From an uncultured Porphyromonadaceae bacterium (lineage in GTDB: Bacteria > Bacteroidota > Bacteroidia > Bacteroidales > Muribaculaceae), in the NCBI GenBank assembly GCA_947176755.1, contig CAMWRW010000015.1, positions 1-36,145 of the forward strand: a stretch of 36,145 nt of DNA, in the 5' to 3' direction. A program made the translations under genes and the position numbers. This document shows, in pieces, positions 1 through 8,268 of the stretch. Numbering within the stretch: position 1 is the stretch's first letter; each line of letters starts with the position of its first letter. Below the pieces are notes generated by a model that saw nothing but the letters and a program-made list of their open reading frames with translations, did not search any database and was not told the origin of the DNA.

Positions 1-23
1 CCCGAAAGGGCCGGCTTTTTTTT
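1..23 (+). terminator. 3' end of an intrinsic terminator from the upstream rRNA unit
   Basis: The window opens inside a hairpin (GAAA loop, GGGCCGGC arm) followed by eight T. The same sequence recurs intact at 178-200, where the complete stem is visible. The missing 5' arm must lie just left of the window. It most likely terminates a regular 5S rRNA gene and hence an rrn operon; that upstream gene is inferred and not seen. Confidence 0.6.
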
Positions 24-60
24 GCCTACCGCGAAGCGCCTGAGTAAGCAATAGCTGATG

Positions 61-170
61 AAAGCATAAGGGATCCACCTCTTCACCGTGTCTCATTTGG
101 CCGAACAGAGAAGTTAAACCTTATCACGCCGATGGTACTGCGAAAGCGGAAGAGTAGGTAATCGCCACAC
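61..170 (+). rRNA. 5S rRNA-like sequence, probably a degenerate copy
   Basis: The 3' two thirds match a Bacteroidetes 5S rRNA closely: CCGAACAGAGAAGTTAA, CGCCGATGGTACTGC, a GAAA tetraloop and GAGTAGGT. Helix II still pairs (ATAAGG at 66-71 with CCTTAT at 119-124). Two features are abnormal. The helix III/loop C segment between CCACCTCTTC and CCGAACAG is 16 bases instead of about 5, an insertion of roughly 11. No sequence upstream can pair with the 3' terminal CGCCACA to make helix I; the space is filled by spacer sequence that is repeated at 208-237. It therefore looks like a duplicated 5S copy with a lost 5' end. A divergent working 5S is the alternative. Exact ends are uncertain. Confidence 0.6.
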
Positions 171-172
171 AA

Positions 173-201
173 GCCGACCCGAAAGGGCCGGCTTTTTTTT
201 T
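173..201 (+). terminator. Intrinsic terminator after the 5S-like unit
   Basis: GCCGACCC and GGGCCGGC form an eight-position stem with one mismatch around a GAAA tetraloop, followed directly by nine T. It is a classical rho-independent terminator and closes the rRNA transcript. Confidence 0.85.
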
Positions 202-237
202 ATCCCCCCGCGAAGCGCTTGAGTGAGCAATAGCTGA

Positions 238-507
238 GACTGATGCGAGGCTTTTAGCTGGCAGATTAGCGGAGCAAGTGATGGCACCGGCTGCGCGTTC
301 CTTCGCGGAGCTGTTCTTTGGCAGATTTCGGAGAGAATGCGCAGGTAGATTACCGGAGCCTTTTGTGCTGTGGTTTTTTGTTTAGGTGGGCGCGATTTAT
401 CGCGTCCGTGCCGTGTAATGCAATCCTCGTTCGGCCAGAAGCCTCTTCGCCTTCTCTCGGGGCTTTCGGAGCTTTAGCTTGCTTTGCGCGAAAGCCTGTG
501 TTTTTTG
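238..507. other. Non-coding spacer between rRNA region and the DUF2723 operon
   Basis: No gene is supported here. Open frames run through it but lack homology-like features, and the reading frame that joins the downstream gene has only a TTG start far upstream of the promoter. Two short similar stretches (GGCAGATT followed by CGGAG, at 260-275 and 320-333) are the only internal repetition seen. The promoter of the following operon lies at its right edge. Confidence 0.5.
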
Positions 508-539
508 TTTGTGGATTATGGGGATTATCGTTAACTTTG
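508..539 (+). promoter_or_regulatory. Bacteroidetes-type promoter of the DUF2723-hemD operon
   Basis: TTTG at 508-511 and TAACTTTG at 532-539 are 20 bases apart, an exact match to the -33/-7 consensus of the Bacteroidetes primary sigma factor. The expected transcript start near 546 leaves a leader of about 30 bases before the ATG at 579, which supports that start. Confidence 0.75.
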
Positions 540-578
540 CAGATTAAGAATCGTTTTCCGGTTTTTTTACTTTCATCG

Positions 579-3500
579 ATGATTTCAAGGAAATATAATC
601 TTGTGAATAATGCGATCGGGTGGGTTGTGTTTGCAATTGCCCTCGCGACGTATTGGCTCACTCTCGAGCCGACTGCATCCTATTGGGATTGCGGTGAGTT
701 TATTATTCAGGCTGATAAGCTTGAAGTGGGTCACCCCCCGGGCAACCCTATCTTTATGCTGACGGCTCGCTTTTTCGCTAATTTCGCTTCTGATGCGGCC
801 CATGTGTCGCTGATGGTGAATGCGATGAGCGGCTTGTTGTCGGCTCTTACCATTCTTCTCCTTTTCTGGACGATTACTCATCTTGTGCGCCGTCTGGTGG
901 TGCGTGATAATCAGGAAAATGAGCTGTCGGTGGCTAAGTATCTGGTCATCATGGGCAGTGGTGTGGTCGGTGCGCTGGCTTATTGCTGGAGCGATACGTT
1001 CTGGTTTTCGGCCGTGGAAGGTGAGGTCTATGCCTTTTCATCTTTCTGCACGGCCCTCGTGTTCTGGCTGATTTTGAAGTGGGAGAATCGCGCCGATGCT
1101 CCTCATTCCGACCGTTATCTCATATTGATTGCTTACGTTGTGGGCGTAAGCATCGCCGTTCATTTGCTGAATCTCCTTTGTATCCCGGCGATAGTTCTTG
1201 TGTTCGCTTACAGGAAATGGAAGAACATGAACGTTCTGAAATCCTTGTTGGCGTTGCTTGTGTCGTTCGTGATCATAGGGCTTGTGTTGTTCGGACTTGT
1301 GCCGGGCTTCATCAAGATCGCCCAGCAGTTCGAGCTCTTCTTTGTCAACACCTGCGGGATGTCGTTCAATAGCGGAGCGCTGATTTATGCGGCAGTGATG
1401 ATCGTAACGTTCCTCTGGGCGATATATGAACTTCGCGTCCAGAAGTCGGCGACGATGATTAAGTTGTCGTTCTTTGTTACGGTCCTTCTGTCGGGAATGC
1501 TCTTCATAGGCTCAGGCTGGACGTTGGGATGGATTCTGACAGGCCTTTTAGCTGTCATGCTTGTTTCGCGTTATCTGTCGCCGGTGCCGGTCCGGGTGCT
1601 GAGTGTGGTGATGTGGAGTATGGCGGTGATATTCGTCGGCTATTCGAGTTATGCTCTTATCCTGATACGTTCGAGTGCGGACACTCCGATGAACCAGAAT
1701 TCACCGGACAATGTGTTTGACCTCGCATCCTATCTCAATCGCGAACAATATGGCGAGACGCCGTTGATTTATGGCGAGACGCTCTATTCGGGCACGCAGC
1801 GAAAATTGGTAAGAGTTTCGAACGATACGGTTTACTACACCGAGGATGGGCAGCCTGTTATTGTCAGCGTTCCGGAATATGATCAGGTTGTCGAGAAAGG
1901 GAAGCCTCTTTATGCAAAGGGGGTAGCCGGAGCGGAGACACGCTCGGAATACGGATTGCTTTCCTCCGAGGATCTGGCGTCGAACAAGCGACTTGCCGCT
2001 CGCGGGGGCGACTATTATGTGAAGCGCGACTATAAGTCGGATATCAAGCTCAATCCGGAGCTGAATATGTTGTTTCCGCGAATCTACAGCCGGGCTCACC
2101 GGGATATGTACAGGACGTGGGTCAACCTTGACACGACATCGGCCAATCTGAAAGAGATATATGCTATCGACGCAACCAGCGGAGAGAAGATTCCCGAGGT
2201 CGATATGCAGGGCGAGCCTTATTACAACCAGATGACGGGGCTCGTGAACTATCCTCAGAAGATCGGCTATAAGCCGACCGTCGGACAGAACCTCGCATAT
2301 TTCTTCAACTATCAGCTCATCCACATGTATATGCGCTATTTTATGTGGAACTTCGCGGGCCGGCAGAACGATGTTCTCAATCAGGGAGGCGAGCTCGACG
2401 CCGGCAACTGGATCACGGGCATCCCGTTGCTTGACAATGCTCGTCTTGGCGACCAGAGTCTGCTTCCCGATGACCTCGGGAAAGAGAATCCGGGCCACAA
2501 TGTCTATTATCTCCTTCCGCTTATTCTCGGCATTATCGGACTCCTTTGGCAGGCCTTCGCCGGGCGTCGCGGCATCGAACAGTTCTGGGTTATCTTCTTT
2601 CTGTTCTTCATGACGGGCGTGGCGATCGTGCTCTATCTGAATCAGCCGCCGATGCAGCCTCGCGAGCGCGACTACGCATTCGCGGGCTCCTTCTATGCGT
2701 TTGCGATCTGGATAGGAATGGGGGTTGCCGGCCTGTGGCAGGCAATCCGATGGATTGAAGGGCGACGCAAAGGGGAAGAAACGAAGGAAGCTCAACAGGG
2801 AGCAACGGAGGATCTTCCCGAGCAGCTTCCGGTGCTTGTCGACAGTCCGGAGTCTGACAGTCGCAAGTCGTTGTATGCGGCAGCGGCGGCCGTCGTGCTC
2901 GGCCTTGTGATACCGATTCAGATGGTGAGTCAGACTTGGGATGACCACGACCGCAGCGGCCGCACGGCCGCGCGCGATTACGCCGTGAACTATCTGGAGA
3001 GTCTCGAACCGAATGCGATCGTGTTCTGCAACGGCGATAACGATACGTTCCCATTGTGGTATGCGCAGGAAGTGGAGGGTGTCCGGCCTGACGTGAAGAT
3101 AATCAATCTGAGCTATCTGGTGTCGGATTGGTATGCCAACCAGATGCGGAAGCAAAGCTATACGGCGGCGCCGGTGAATTTTACGGCGACTCCTGCAGAC
3201 ATAGCCTACGCGCGACTTGACGTGACGCTGCCGGGCGTTGAGAAAGCGCCGGCCGACCTGCTGACGAGTCTGCGCAAACTCTATGCGGAAGGAACGCGCG
3301 ACAATGCTTACGGCTATCCGATGCTTTCTTCAAGCGTAATGACCATACCGGTCGACAAGCAGGCTGTGATAGCCCGCGGGCTTGTCGCCCCCTCGGACAC
3401 GGCGCGCATCGTAAGCGAGATCGAGATAGATCTCGGGAACGCGGCCGCCGTAAGAAAGAAAGGATATGTATCGCTTGGCGAGCTGCTGATGCTTGACATA

Positions 3501-4535
3501 ATAGCGACGAATGCGGCCAACGGCTGGGAACGCCCGATTTACTGGTGTTCGACAGTGGGGGATGAATATCATCTTGGCCTTACGAACTATCTGCGGTCGA
3601 CGGGAATGACCCATCAGCTTGTGCCTACCTGGCAGGAGGGACTGCCGGCGCGCGCGGACAGGGCGTATGATGTCGTGACGAAAAAATATCTCTGGGGCGG
3701 AGCCGACAAAGCGACCGTGCCCTATTTCGACGAGACGGCCCGACGGATGCTTCTGTCGGTGAGGACATCGATGCTTGATGTGGCGTCCGAACTTCTATAC
3801 GAGGGCGACAAAATGCTTTCCGAGGGGAAAGAAGCGGCGGCCAAAGATAAATTCCGCAAGGCCCTTGAAGTTGCCGATTTGATGAATGAGAAGTTGCCGG
3901 CACGGACCGCCTCCTACAACACGGCCATAGCGCTGACCATATCCGAGCTTTACGGAAGTCTTGGCGACCGTCTTGGGAAAGCGGAGCTGAAAGAGAAAGG
4001 CCGCAAGCTGCTTCTCGGGCAGAGCCGCCGGATGGCGCAATATCTGGCCTACAACGGGGCGGTGACGGCGGCGTTCGGGCCGAATGTGTCGATGACACTC
4101 GAATCGCGTCTGATGCCCTATCAGTTCTATCGCGTGATAGACCTCTACAACACGTTAGGGGGCGATCCGAAGGATATGGACCAAGTGATAGCCTCAACGG
4201 GTTTCACCCGCGAGACATTGCGTAACTATTACGAGGCAGCCTACGGCGGAGGTTATGATGAGACGGCGGCGGGATACACCGAGGCCGACTATGTCAAAGA
4301 GCTCAGCGAGGCGGCCCGGACGGTCAATGAGCTGGCCACGCTTGACGCCGCCGGCTATGCGTCGCGACCTGCCGACGACCGCTATATCGACTCGATATTC
4401 CTTGAGGCGATCGAACAGTATGTTGCCGGAGGGGTGAGCCGCGAGGCAATCATGGCCGATCCGGAAGTAGCGAAGGTCGATATGGCGCGCAGCCGTCGGT
4501 TACGCGACGAATACGCGGCGAAGCATGCCCGGTAA
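579..4535 (+). CDS. DUF2723 family integral membrane protein (GT-C-like glycosyltransferase, TMEM260-related)
   Basis: This 1318-residue protein has about a dozen hydrophobic segments in its first 760 residues, then a long soluble C-terminal part with helical, TPR-like character near the end. The early loop after the first membrane helix carries YWDCGEF (Asp37, Glu40) and GHPPGNP (51-57). A later loop has QPPMQPRERDYAF (about 689-701). These are hallmarks of DUF2723, the bacterial relatives of the protein O-mannosyltransferase TMEM260. The acidic pair after the first helix matches the catalytic position of GT-C transferases. Transfer of a lipid-linked sugar at the periplasmic face is inferred from the family. 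The ATG at 579 is preferred over a TTG at 318 because the promoter at 508-539 lies between them. First gene of a five-gene operon. Confidence 0.9.
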   Translation: MISRKYNLVNNAIGWVVFAIALATYWLTLEPTASYWDCGEFIIQADKLEVGHPPGNPIFMLTARFFANFASDAAHVSLMVNAMSGLLSALTILLLFWTITHLVRRLVVRDNQENELSVAKYLVIMGSGVVGALAYCWSDTFWFSAVEGEVYAFSSFCTALVFWLILKWENRADAPHSDRYLILIAYVVGVSIAVHLLNLLCIPAIVLVFAYRKWKNMNVLKSLLALLVSFVIIGLVLFGLVPGFIKIAQQFELFFVNTCGMSFNSGALIYAAVMIVTFLWAIYELRVQKSATMIKLSFFVTVLLSGMLFIGSGWTLGWILTGLLAVMLVSRYLSPVPVRVLSVVMWSMAVIFVGYSSYALILIRSSADTPMNQNSPDNVFDLASYLNREQYGETPLIYGETLYSGTQRKLVRVSNDTVYYTEDGQPVIVSVPEYDQVVEKGKPLYAKGVAGAETRSEYGLLSSEDLASNKRLAARGGDYYVKRDYKSDIKLNPELNMLFPRIYSRAHRDMYRTWVNLDTTSANLKEIYAIDATSGEKIPEVDMQGEPYYNQMTGLVNYPQKIGYKPTVGQNLAYFFNYQLIHMYMRYFMWNFAGRQNDVLNQGGELDAGNWITGIPLLDNARLGDQSLLPDDLGKENPGHNVYYLLPLILGIIGLLWQAFAGRRGIEQFWVIFFLFFMTGVAIVLYLNQPPMQPRERDYAFAGSFYAFAIWIGMGVAGLWQAIRWIEGRRKGEETKEAQQGATEDLPEQLPVLVDSPESDSRKSLYAAAAAVVLGLVIPIQMVSQTWDDHDRSGRTAARDYAVNYLESLEPNAIVFCNGDNDTFPLWYAQEVEGVRPDVKIINLSYLVSDWYANQMRKQSYTAAPVNFTATPADIAYARLDVTLPGVEKAPADLLTSLRKLYAEGTRDNAYGYPMLSSSVMTIPVDKQAVIARGLVAPSDTARIVSEIEIDLGNAAAVRKKGYVSLGELLMLDIIATNAANGWERPIYWCSTVGDEYHLGLTNYLRSTGMTHQLVPTWQEGLPARADRAYDVVTKKYLWGGADKATVPYFDETARRMLLSVRTSMLDVASELLYEGDKMLSEGKEAAAKDKFRKALEVADLMNEKLPARTASYNTAIALTISELYGSLGDRLGKAELKEKGRKLLLGQSRRMAQYLAYNGAVTAAFGPNVSMTLESRLMPYQFYRVIDLYNTLGGDPKDMDQVIASTGFTRETLRNYYEAAYGGGYDETAAGYTEADYVKELSEAARTVNELATLDAAGYASRPADDRYIDSIFLEAIEQYVAGGVSREAIMADPEVAKVDMARSRRLRDEYAAKHAR

Positions 4536-4546
4536 GATAATCGAGA

Positions 4547-5179
4547 ATGGGATTCATAGAGAGACCGCCGAAATGGTTTCGTCGGATGTGCGGCACGGCG
4601 TTGTTTCGCGTCAAGGCGCGACCGGGCGAACGCCCGACCGTCTATATCACATTTGACGACGGACCGATTCCGGAGAGCACCCCCTGGGTGCTCGATATGC
4701 TTGACCGTTACGGCGTGAAGGCAACGTTCTTCATGGTCGGCGACAATGTCAGGAAATACCCGGAACTCTACGAAGAAGTGAGGCGTCGCGGCCACAAAGT
4801 GGGCAATCACACGATGCATCATCTTCAGGGTTGGCTCAAATGGACGAAGCACTATGTGAGGGATGTGGAGGAAGCGGCGCAATATATAGACAGCGACCTC
4901 TTTCGTCCGCCCCACGGATGGCTGCGCCCGATGCAGAACATCGTGCTCAAGCGCCGTTACAGGATTGTGATGTTCGATCTCGTGACGCGCGACTATTCAT
5001 GGCGACTGTCGGCAGAGGAAGTTGTCGGCAATGTAAAAGAGAATGCGCGTCCCGGCTCGATCATCGTGTTTCATGACTCGTTGAAGAGCATGGCGCGTCT
5101 GCGGGAAGCCTTGCCGGAGAGTCTTGAATGGCTCAAAGAGGCGGGCTATTCATTCGGAGTGCTTGATTCAAGCCGATAA
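4547..5179 (+). CDS. NodB-domain polysaccharide deacetylase (CE4 family)
   Basis: A 210-residue protein consisting essentially of one NodB homology domain. All five CE4 motifs are visible: TFDDGP (35-40, metal-binding Asp38), NHTMHH (87-92, metal histidines 88 and 92), FRPPHGW (119-125), RDYSW (148-152) and IVFHDS (173-178, catalytic His176). The family removes N-acetyl groups from sugar polymers or lipid-linked sugars using a divalent metal. There is no signal peptide, so it is probably cytoplasmic or acts on a membrane-bound sugar donor from inside. It starts 11 bases after the DUF2723 stop and is followed 11 bases later by the epimerase, so the three are probably co-transcribed in envelope sugar metabolism. 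The exact substrate cannot be read from the sequence. Confidence 0.9.
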   Translation: MGFIERPPKWFRRMCGTALFRVKARPGERPTVYITFDDGPIPESTPWVLDMLDRYGVKATFFMVGDNVRKYPELYEEVRRRGHKVGNHTMHHLQGWLKWTKHYVRDVEEAAQYIDSDLFRPPHGWLRPMQNIVLKRRYRIVMFDLVTRDYSWRLSAEEVVGNVKENARPGSIIVFHDSLKSMARLREALPESLEWLKEAGYSFGVLDSSR

Positions 5180-5190
5180 AAGGGAAAGAA

Positions 5191-6204
5191 ATGGAAAAAG
5201 AAAAAAAGAGAGTGCTTGTGGTCGGTGCGGGGGGCTTCGCCGGCGGTTTTCTTGTGGATGAGGCCCTGAAGCGCGGCTACGAGACATGGGCGGGAGTCAG
5301 AGAGAGCACATCGAGAAAGTATCTTGGCGACCCGCGCATCAAATTCCTTACGCTTGATTTCGACAATCCGGGGAGTCTCGCGGAGGCCATGAACGCGGCG
5401 TTGCCCGAAGGGAAATGGGACTGGATAGTCTATAATTTAGGAGCGACGAAAGTGATGCGATACGCAGATTTTTCGCGCATCAATTACGAATATCTCAAAG
5501 AATTTATAGCCGCGCTCGAAACGAGCGGCAAACAGCCCGACCGGTTGCTCTACATGAGCAGCCTGTCGGCGGTCGGTCCGGGCGACGAAAAAGGATATAC
5601 ACCGTTCACCGAGGAGAGCATCCCGCAGCCCAACACACGCTATGGAGCGTCGAAACTAAAAGCGGAACTCCAGTTGCAGATGTCGTCCATTCCCTGGATA
5701 ATTTTCCGGTCGACGGGTATCTACGGGCCGCGCGACAAGGATTATTTCCTGATGTTCGAGTCGATAAAGAAAGGGTTTGATTTCTCGGTCGGCTATCGGA
5801 AACAGGAGCTGACCTTCATATATGTCGAGGATCTCGCGCGGGCGGTCTACGACGCGTTGGAGCGCGGACGGACCGGGGAGATATATAATGTTGCCGAGCC
5901 TCGGAGCTATACGCAGAAAGAATTCCGGCGACTCTCGATGGAGGCGATGGGGAAGAGGATAGTATTCCCGATGCGGATGCCGTTATGGGCCGTGAAAGGG
6001 GTATCGGCCGTGGCGGAGAAATGGGGAGTTGCACGGATGAAGCCCAGCACACTGAACAGCGATAAATTCCGAATCATGAAGCAGCGCAACTGGCGTGCGG
6101 ATGTCAGCAAGGCAGAGCGCGACTTCGGATTCCGGGCATCGACCGACCTGAGGGAAGGAATCCGGAAGTCGGTCGAATGGTATAGAAAAGAGGGTTGGCT
6201 CTGA
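5191..6204 (+). CDS. NAD(P)-dependent sugar epimerase/dehydratase (extended SDR)
   Basis: 337 residues with a Rossmann fold at the N-terminus (GAGGFAGG at 12-19, the nucleotide-binding glycine motif) and the catalytic YGASK (Tyr151, Lys155), with serines around 123-126 completing the triad. A later segment (FIYVEDLARAV) is typical of nucleotide-sugar epimerases and 3-beta-HSD-like enzymes. Substrate unknown. A purine-rich GGGAAAG precedes the ATG. The stop TGA shares its A with the next start, indicating translational coupling. Placed between a deacetylase and a membrane protein, it may act on an envelope sugar, but the order is a common Bacteroidetes arrangement and does not by itself fix the substrate. 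Confidence 0.85.
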   Translation: MEKEKKRVLVVGAGGFAGGFLVDEALKRGYETWAGVRESTSRKYLGDPRIKFLTLDFDNPGSLAEAMNAALPEGKWDWIVYNLGATKVMRYADFSRINYEYLKEFIAALETSGKQPDRLLYMSSLSAVGPGDEKGYTPFTEESIPQPNTRYGASKLKAELQLQMSSIPWIIFRSTGIYGPRDKDYFLMFESIKKGFDFSVGYRKQELTFIYVEDLARAVYDALERGRTGEIYNVAEPRSYTQKEFRRLSMEAMGKRIVFPMRMPLWAVKGVSAVAEKWGVARMKPSTLNSDKFRIMKQRNWRADVSKAERDFGFRASTDLREGIRKSVEWYRKEGWL

Positions 6205-7295
6205 TGGCAAGGCCCGACAGCATAGCGACGACCCAGCCCGGAGGCTGGCATGAAATCGACGGAATCTCCGAGCCGATAGAGGCGATCCATCCGTTTGGAC
6301 AGACGGAGCCGGCGACGCCGACACCGGCGGCGACCATCACGCGCCCCGGGCCTGCGAAGCCGAAAAGGGAATACAATGTTCCGCCCTATCTGGCCTATCC
6401 GCCGGTGCCATACAGTGCGCCCGCGGTGCAGTCCGTAATTGGTTCGGCGGGGGTGGAGTTGCCGGCCGACACGGCCGCGGTCGACACATTGCGACAGATA
6501 AGCCCGGAAGAACAGGCGCGCCTTGACTCGATAGCCCGGGAGCGAGCCGGGGAGAGATTGCAGCCGATCGTGCTTATCAACCCGCTGCGTGAAGAAGTGG
6601 CGCCGGCCCCGCCGGTAGCCGCCGGGAAAACGGAGGGAATGTCGTGGGTCTATCTAATACTCGGAATATTGTTCTGCGTCTCCGCGCTGCGGTTCAAGAA
6701 CTCGCGCAAACAACTCGGACATCTCTGGAACGACCTTACCGACACCCGACTGCGGCACAATATGTTTGACGACACCGTGAAAGAGACCTCGTTCATCGTG
6801 CTTCTCAACGTATTATGGGCTGCGAGCGCCGGAGTGATGCTCTGGAAACTGCTTGATTACCGGACGATGCAGGGGGCGGCGGCCGGAGGGAGCTTCGGGT
6901 TGCGACATCCGGAGTCGGTCGGGATCGCTATATGCGCCGGACTTTCCGGGCTCTACCTGATAGGCTTGCTCATCGCCTACTGGGGAGTCGGCCGGATCTT
7001 TACCGATCGGCGGCGCACGCAACTATGGATAAAAGGGGCCACCTCATCGACCGCCCTGGAAACCTTTTTGCTCTTCCCGACAGCGTTGCTGTTGCTCTGT
7101 TATCCCGCCTGGACAGGCTGGTTGCTGCTTGTCGGCGGCATCGTTTTTCTATTAGGGAAAATGCTCTTCTTCAGTAAAGGATTTCGGATATTTTTCAATC
7201 AAATTTCCTCATTATTGCTATTTTTGTATTATCTTTGCAGTCTGGAAATCGTGCCGGTCGTAATCGTCTACATTATGGCGCTCTCGCTCTGCTGA
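6204..7295 (+). CDS. DUF4271 domain membrane protein
   Basis: 363 residues. The first 140 residues are soluble, rich in Pro, Ala and acidic residues and look unstructured. After that come several hydrophobic segments (about 152-165, 198-215, 240-265, 290-330, 340-360), with the DUF4271 signature around LFFSKGFRIFFNQISS near the end. The family is restricted to Bacteroidetes and usually sits directly before hemD, as here; its function is not established. The ATG at 6204 overlaps the previous stop by one base and is preferred over a TTG nine bases upstream. Confidence 0.85.
   Translation: MARPDSIATTQPGGWHEIDGISEPIEAIHPFGQTEPATPTPAATITRPGPAKPKREYNVPPYLAYPPVPYSAPAVQSVIGSAGVELPADTAAVDTLRQISPEEQARLDSIARERAGERLQPIVLINPLREEVAPAPPVAAGKTEGMSWVYLILGILFCVSALRFKNSRKQLGHLWNDLTDTRLRHNMFDDTVKETSFIVLLNVLWAASAGVMLWKLLDYRTMQGAAAGGSFGLRHPESVGIAICAGLSGLYLIGLLIAYWGVGRIFTDRRRTQLWIKGATSSTALETFLLFPTALLLLCYPAWTGWLLLVGGIVFLLGKMLFFSKGFRIFFNQISSLLLFLYYLCSLEIVPVVIVYIMALSLC
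7204..7237 (+). promoter_or_regulatory. Possible internal promoter before hemD
   Basis: TATCTTTG at 7230-7237 matches the -7 consensus and lies in a short AT-rich stretch at the end of the DUF4271 gene, about 100 bases before the hemD ATG. The -33 box is poor (TTTC at 7204-7207, spacing 22), so this is a weak call. Confidence 0.35.
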
Positions 7296-7336
7296 AGCAA
7301 AAGCGTCGGCGGCCCGGAAGAAAGAAAAGCAAGAGA

Positions 7337-8098
7337 ATGAAGATAAACAGGATACTTGTGTCGCAGCCGCGACCCGCAGGGGACAAATCGCCCTACTTCG
7401 ACATAGCAAAGGCCTTTGACATCGAGATGGTGTTCCGGCCGTTCATAAAAACGGAGCCTCTGACGGCCAAAGAATTCCGTCAGTCGCGGATTAATCTGGC
7501 CGATTTCACGGCGGTGGTGTTCACCTCGCGTGCGGCCATCGACAATTACTTCCGCCTCTGTGAGGAATCGAGAGTGAAGGTTCCCGACACGATGCGTTAT
7601 TTTTGCACGACGGAGGCAATCGCGCTCTACCTGCAGAAATATATCGTCTATCGGAAGCGCAAGATTGCGTTCGGCATGACCGGCAAGCTTGACGATCCGA
7701 CGCTTATGGCGGCGATCGAGAAAAACAAAAAGGAGAAATTTCTCTATCCCGTAGCCGATGTCCACAAAGAGGAGTCAGATCCGCTTACGGACGCAGGAAT
7801 GAATGTGACAAAGGCCGTGATGTTCCGGACCGTGAGCAACGATTTCACGCCCGACGAGAAACTCGACTATGATGTCCTTCTTTTCTTCAGCCCGGCGGGA
7901 ATCGCGTCGCTGAAGAAAAACTTCCCCGACTTCGACCAGGATAAGGAGAAGATCTATATCGGCGGGTTCGGCCCGAGCACGATAAAGGCCATAGAGGATG
8001 CAGGTCTGAGAGCCGACATCGCGGCCCCGACGGCCGAGCAGAAATCGATGCCGGGAGCGTTGCGCTCCTTTATCGAGTCGCTTCCCGAATACAAATGA
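7337..8098 (+). CDS. hemD: Uroporphyrinogen-III synthase
   Basis: 253 residues. The protein begins MKINRILVSQPRP and shows the HemD pattern of two alternating alpha/beta domains, with the conserved VVFTSRAAIDNYF (about 61-73) and LLFFSPAGIASL (about 176-187) segments. It closes the linear tetrapyrrole hydroxymethylbilane with inversion of ring D to give uroporphyrinogen III in the heme/siroheme route. The ATG at 7337, preceded by AAGAGA, is chosen over a longer upstream frame that would overlap the DUF4271 gene. It is the last gene of the operon, ending in the terminator at 8172-8219. Confidence 0.85.
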   Translation: MKINRILVSQPRPAGDKSPYFDIAKAFDIEMVFRPFIKTEPLTAKEFRQSRINLADFTAVVFTSRAAIDNYFRLCEESRVKVPDTMRYFCTTEAIALYLQKYIVYRKRKIAFGMTGKLDDPTLMAAIEKNKKEKFLYPVADVHKEESDPLTDAGMNVTKAVMFRTVSNDFTPDEKLDYDVLLFFSPAGIASLKKNFPDFDQDKEKIYIGGFGPSTIKAIEDAGLRADIAAPTAEQKSMPGALRSFIESLPEYK

Positions 8099-8171
8099 TT
8101 CCGCCTCCCGCCCGGCGGGAAAACAGACGGAGCCACCGACATACCCCATCTCGAGAGGGGAACAGAACAGG

Positions 8172-8219
8172 ATTCATGGATCAACGTTCCCTGGCGGAAC
8201 AAGGTCCATGAATTTTTTT
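8172..8219 (+). terminator. Intrinsic terminator after hemD
   Basis: Outer arms ATTCATGGA (8172-8180) and TCCATGAAT (8205-8213) pair perfectly. A second stem GTTCC/GGAAC (8186-8190 with 8196-8200) sits inside, and the T run ends at 8219. It separates the hemD operon from the next gene. Confidence 0.85.
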
Positions 8220-8268
8220 ATCCATTTCCGGGCTTCAACCCAGAGGCCTGACAAACAAGACAGCAGCC

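Larger units (their letters stand above)
1..237 (+). repeat. Tandem 5S-unit duplication (terminator plus spacer repeated)
   Basis: Two copies of the same block are separated by about 178 bp. Each has the terminator arm and T run (1-23 and 178-201) and then a 30-base spacer (29-58 and 208-237) that differs at only two positions and begins CCGCGAAGCGC. The block between them carries the 5S-like sequence. The simplest reading is that a 5S-terminator-spacer unit was duplicated at the end of an rrn operon, but after the second spacer copy (238 onward) no 5S sequence follows. Confidence 0.65.

Noticed and set aside
269-285. Second sigma-54-like match (TGGCACCGGCTGCGC)
   Set aside because: The -24 part fits but the spacing to the -12 TTGC is wrong and no gene start follows at the right distance.
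318-578. N-terminal extension of the DUF2723 protein from a TTG
   Set aside because: The consensus promoter at 508-539 lies inside the extension, and the conserved protein begins at the ATG at 579.
1701-3155. 484-codon open frame on the minus strand opposite the DUF2723 gene
   Set aside because: It is antisense to a clearly conserved protein, the composition (His, Arg, Ile rich) reflects the complementary codons, and it shows no family motif. GC-biased genes often leave such long antisense frames open.
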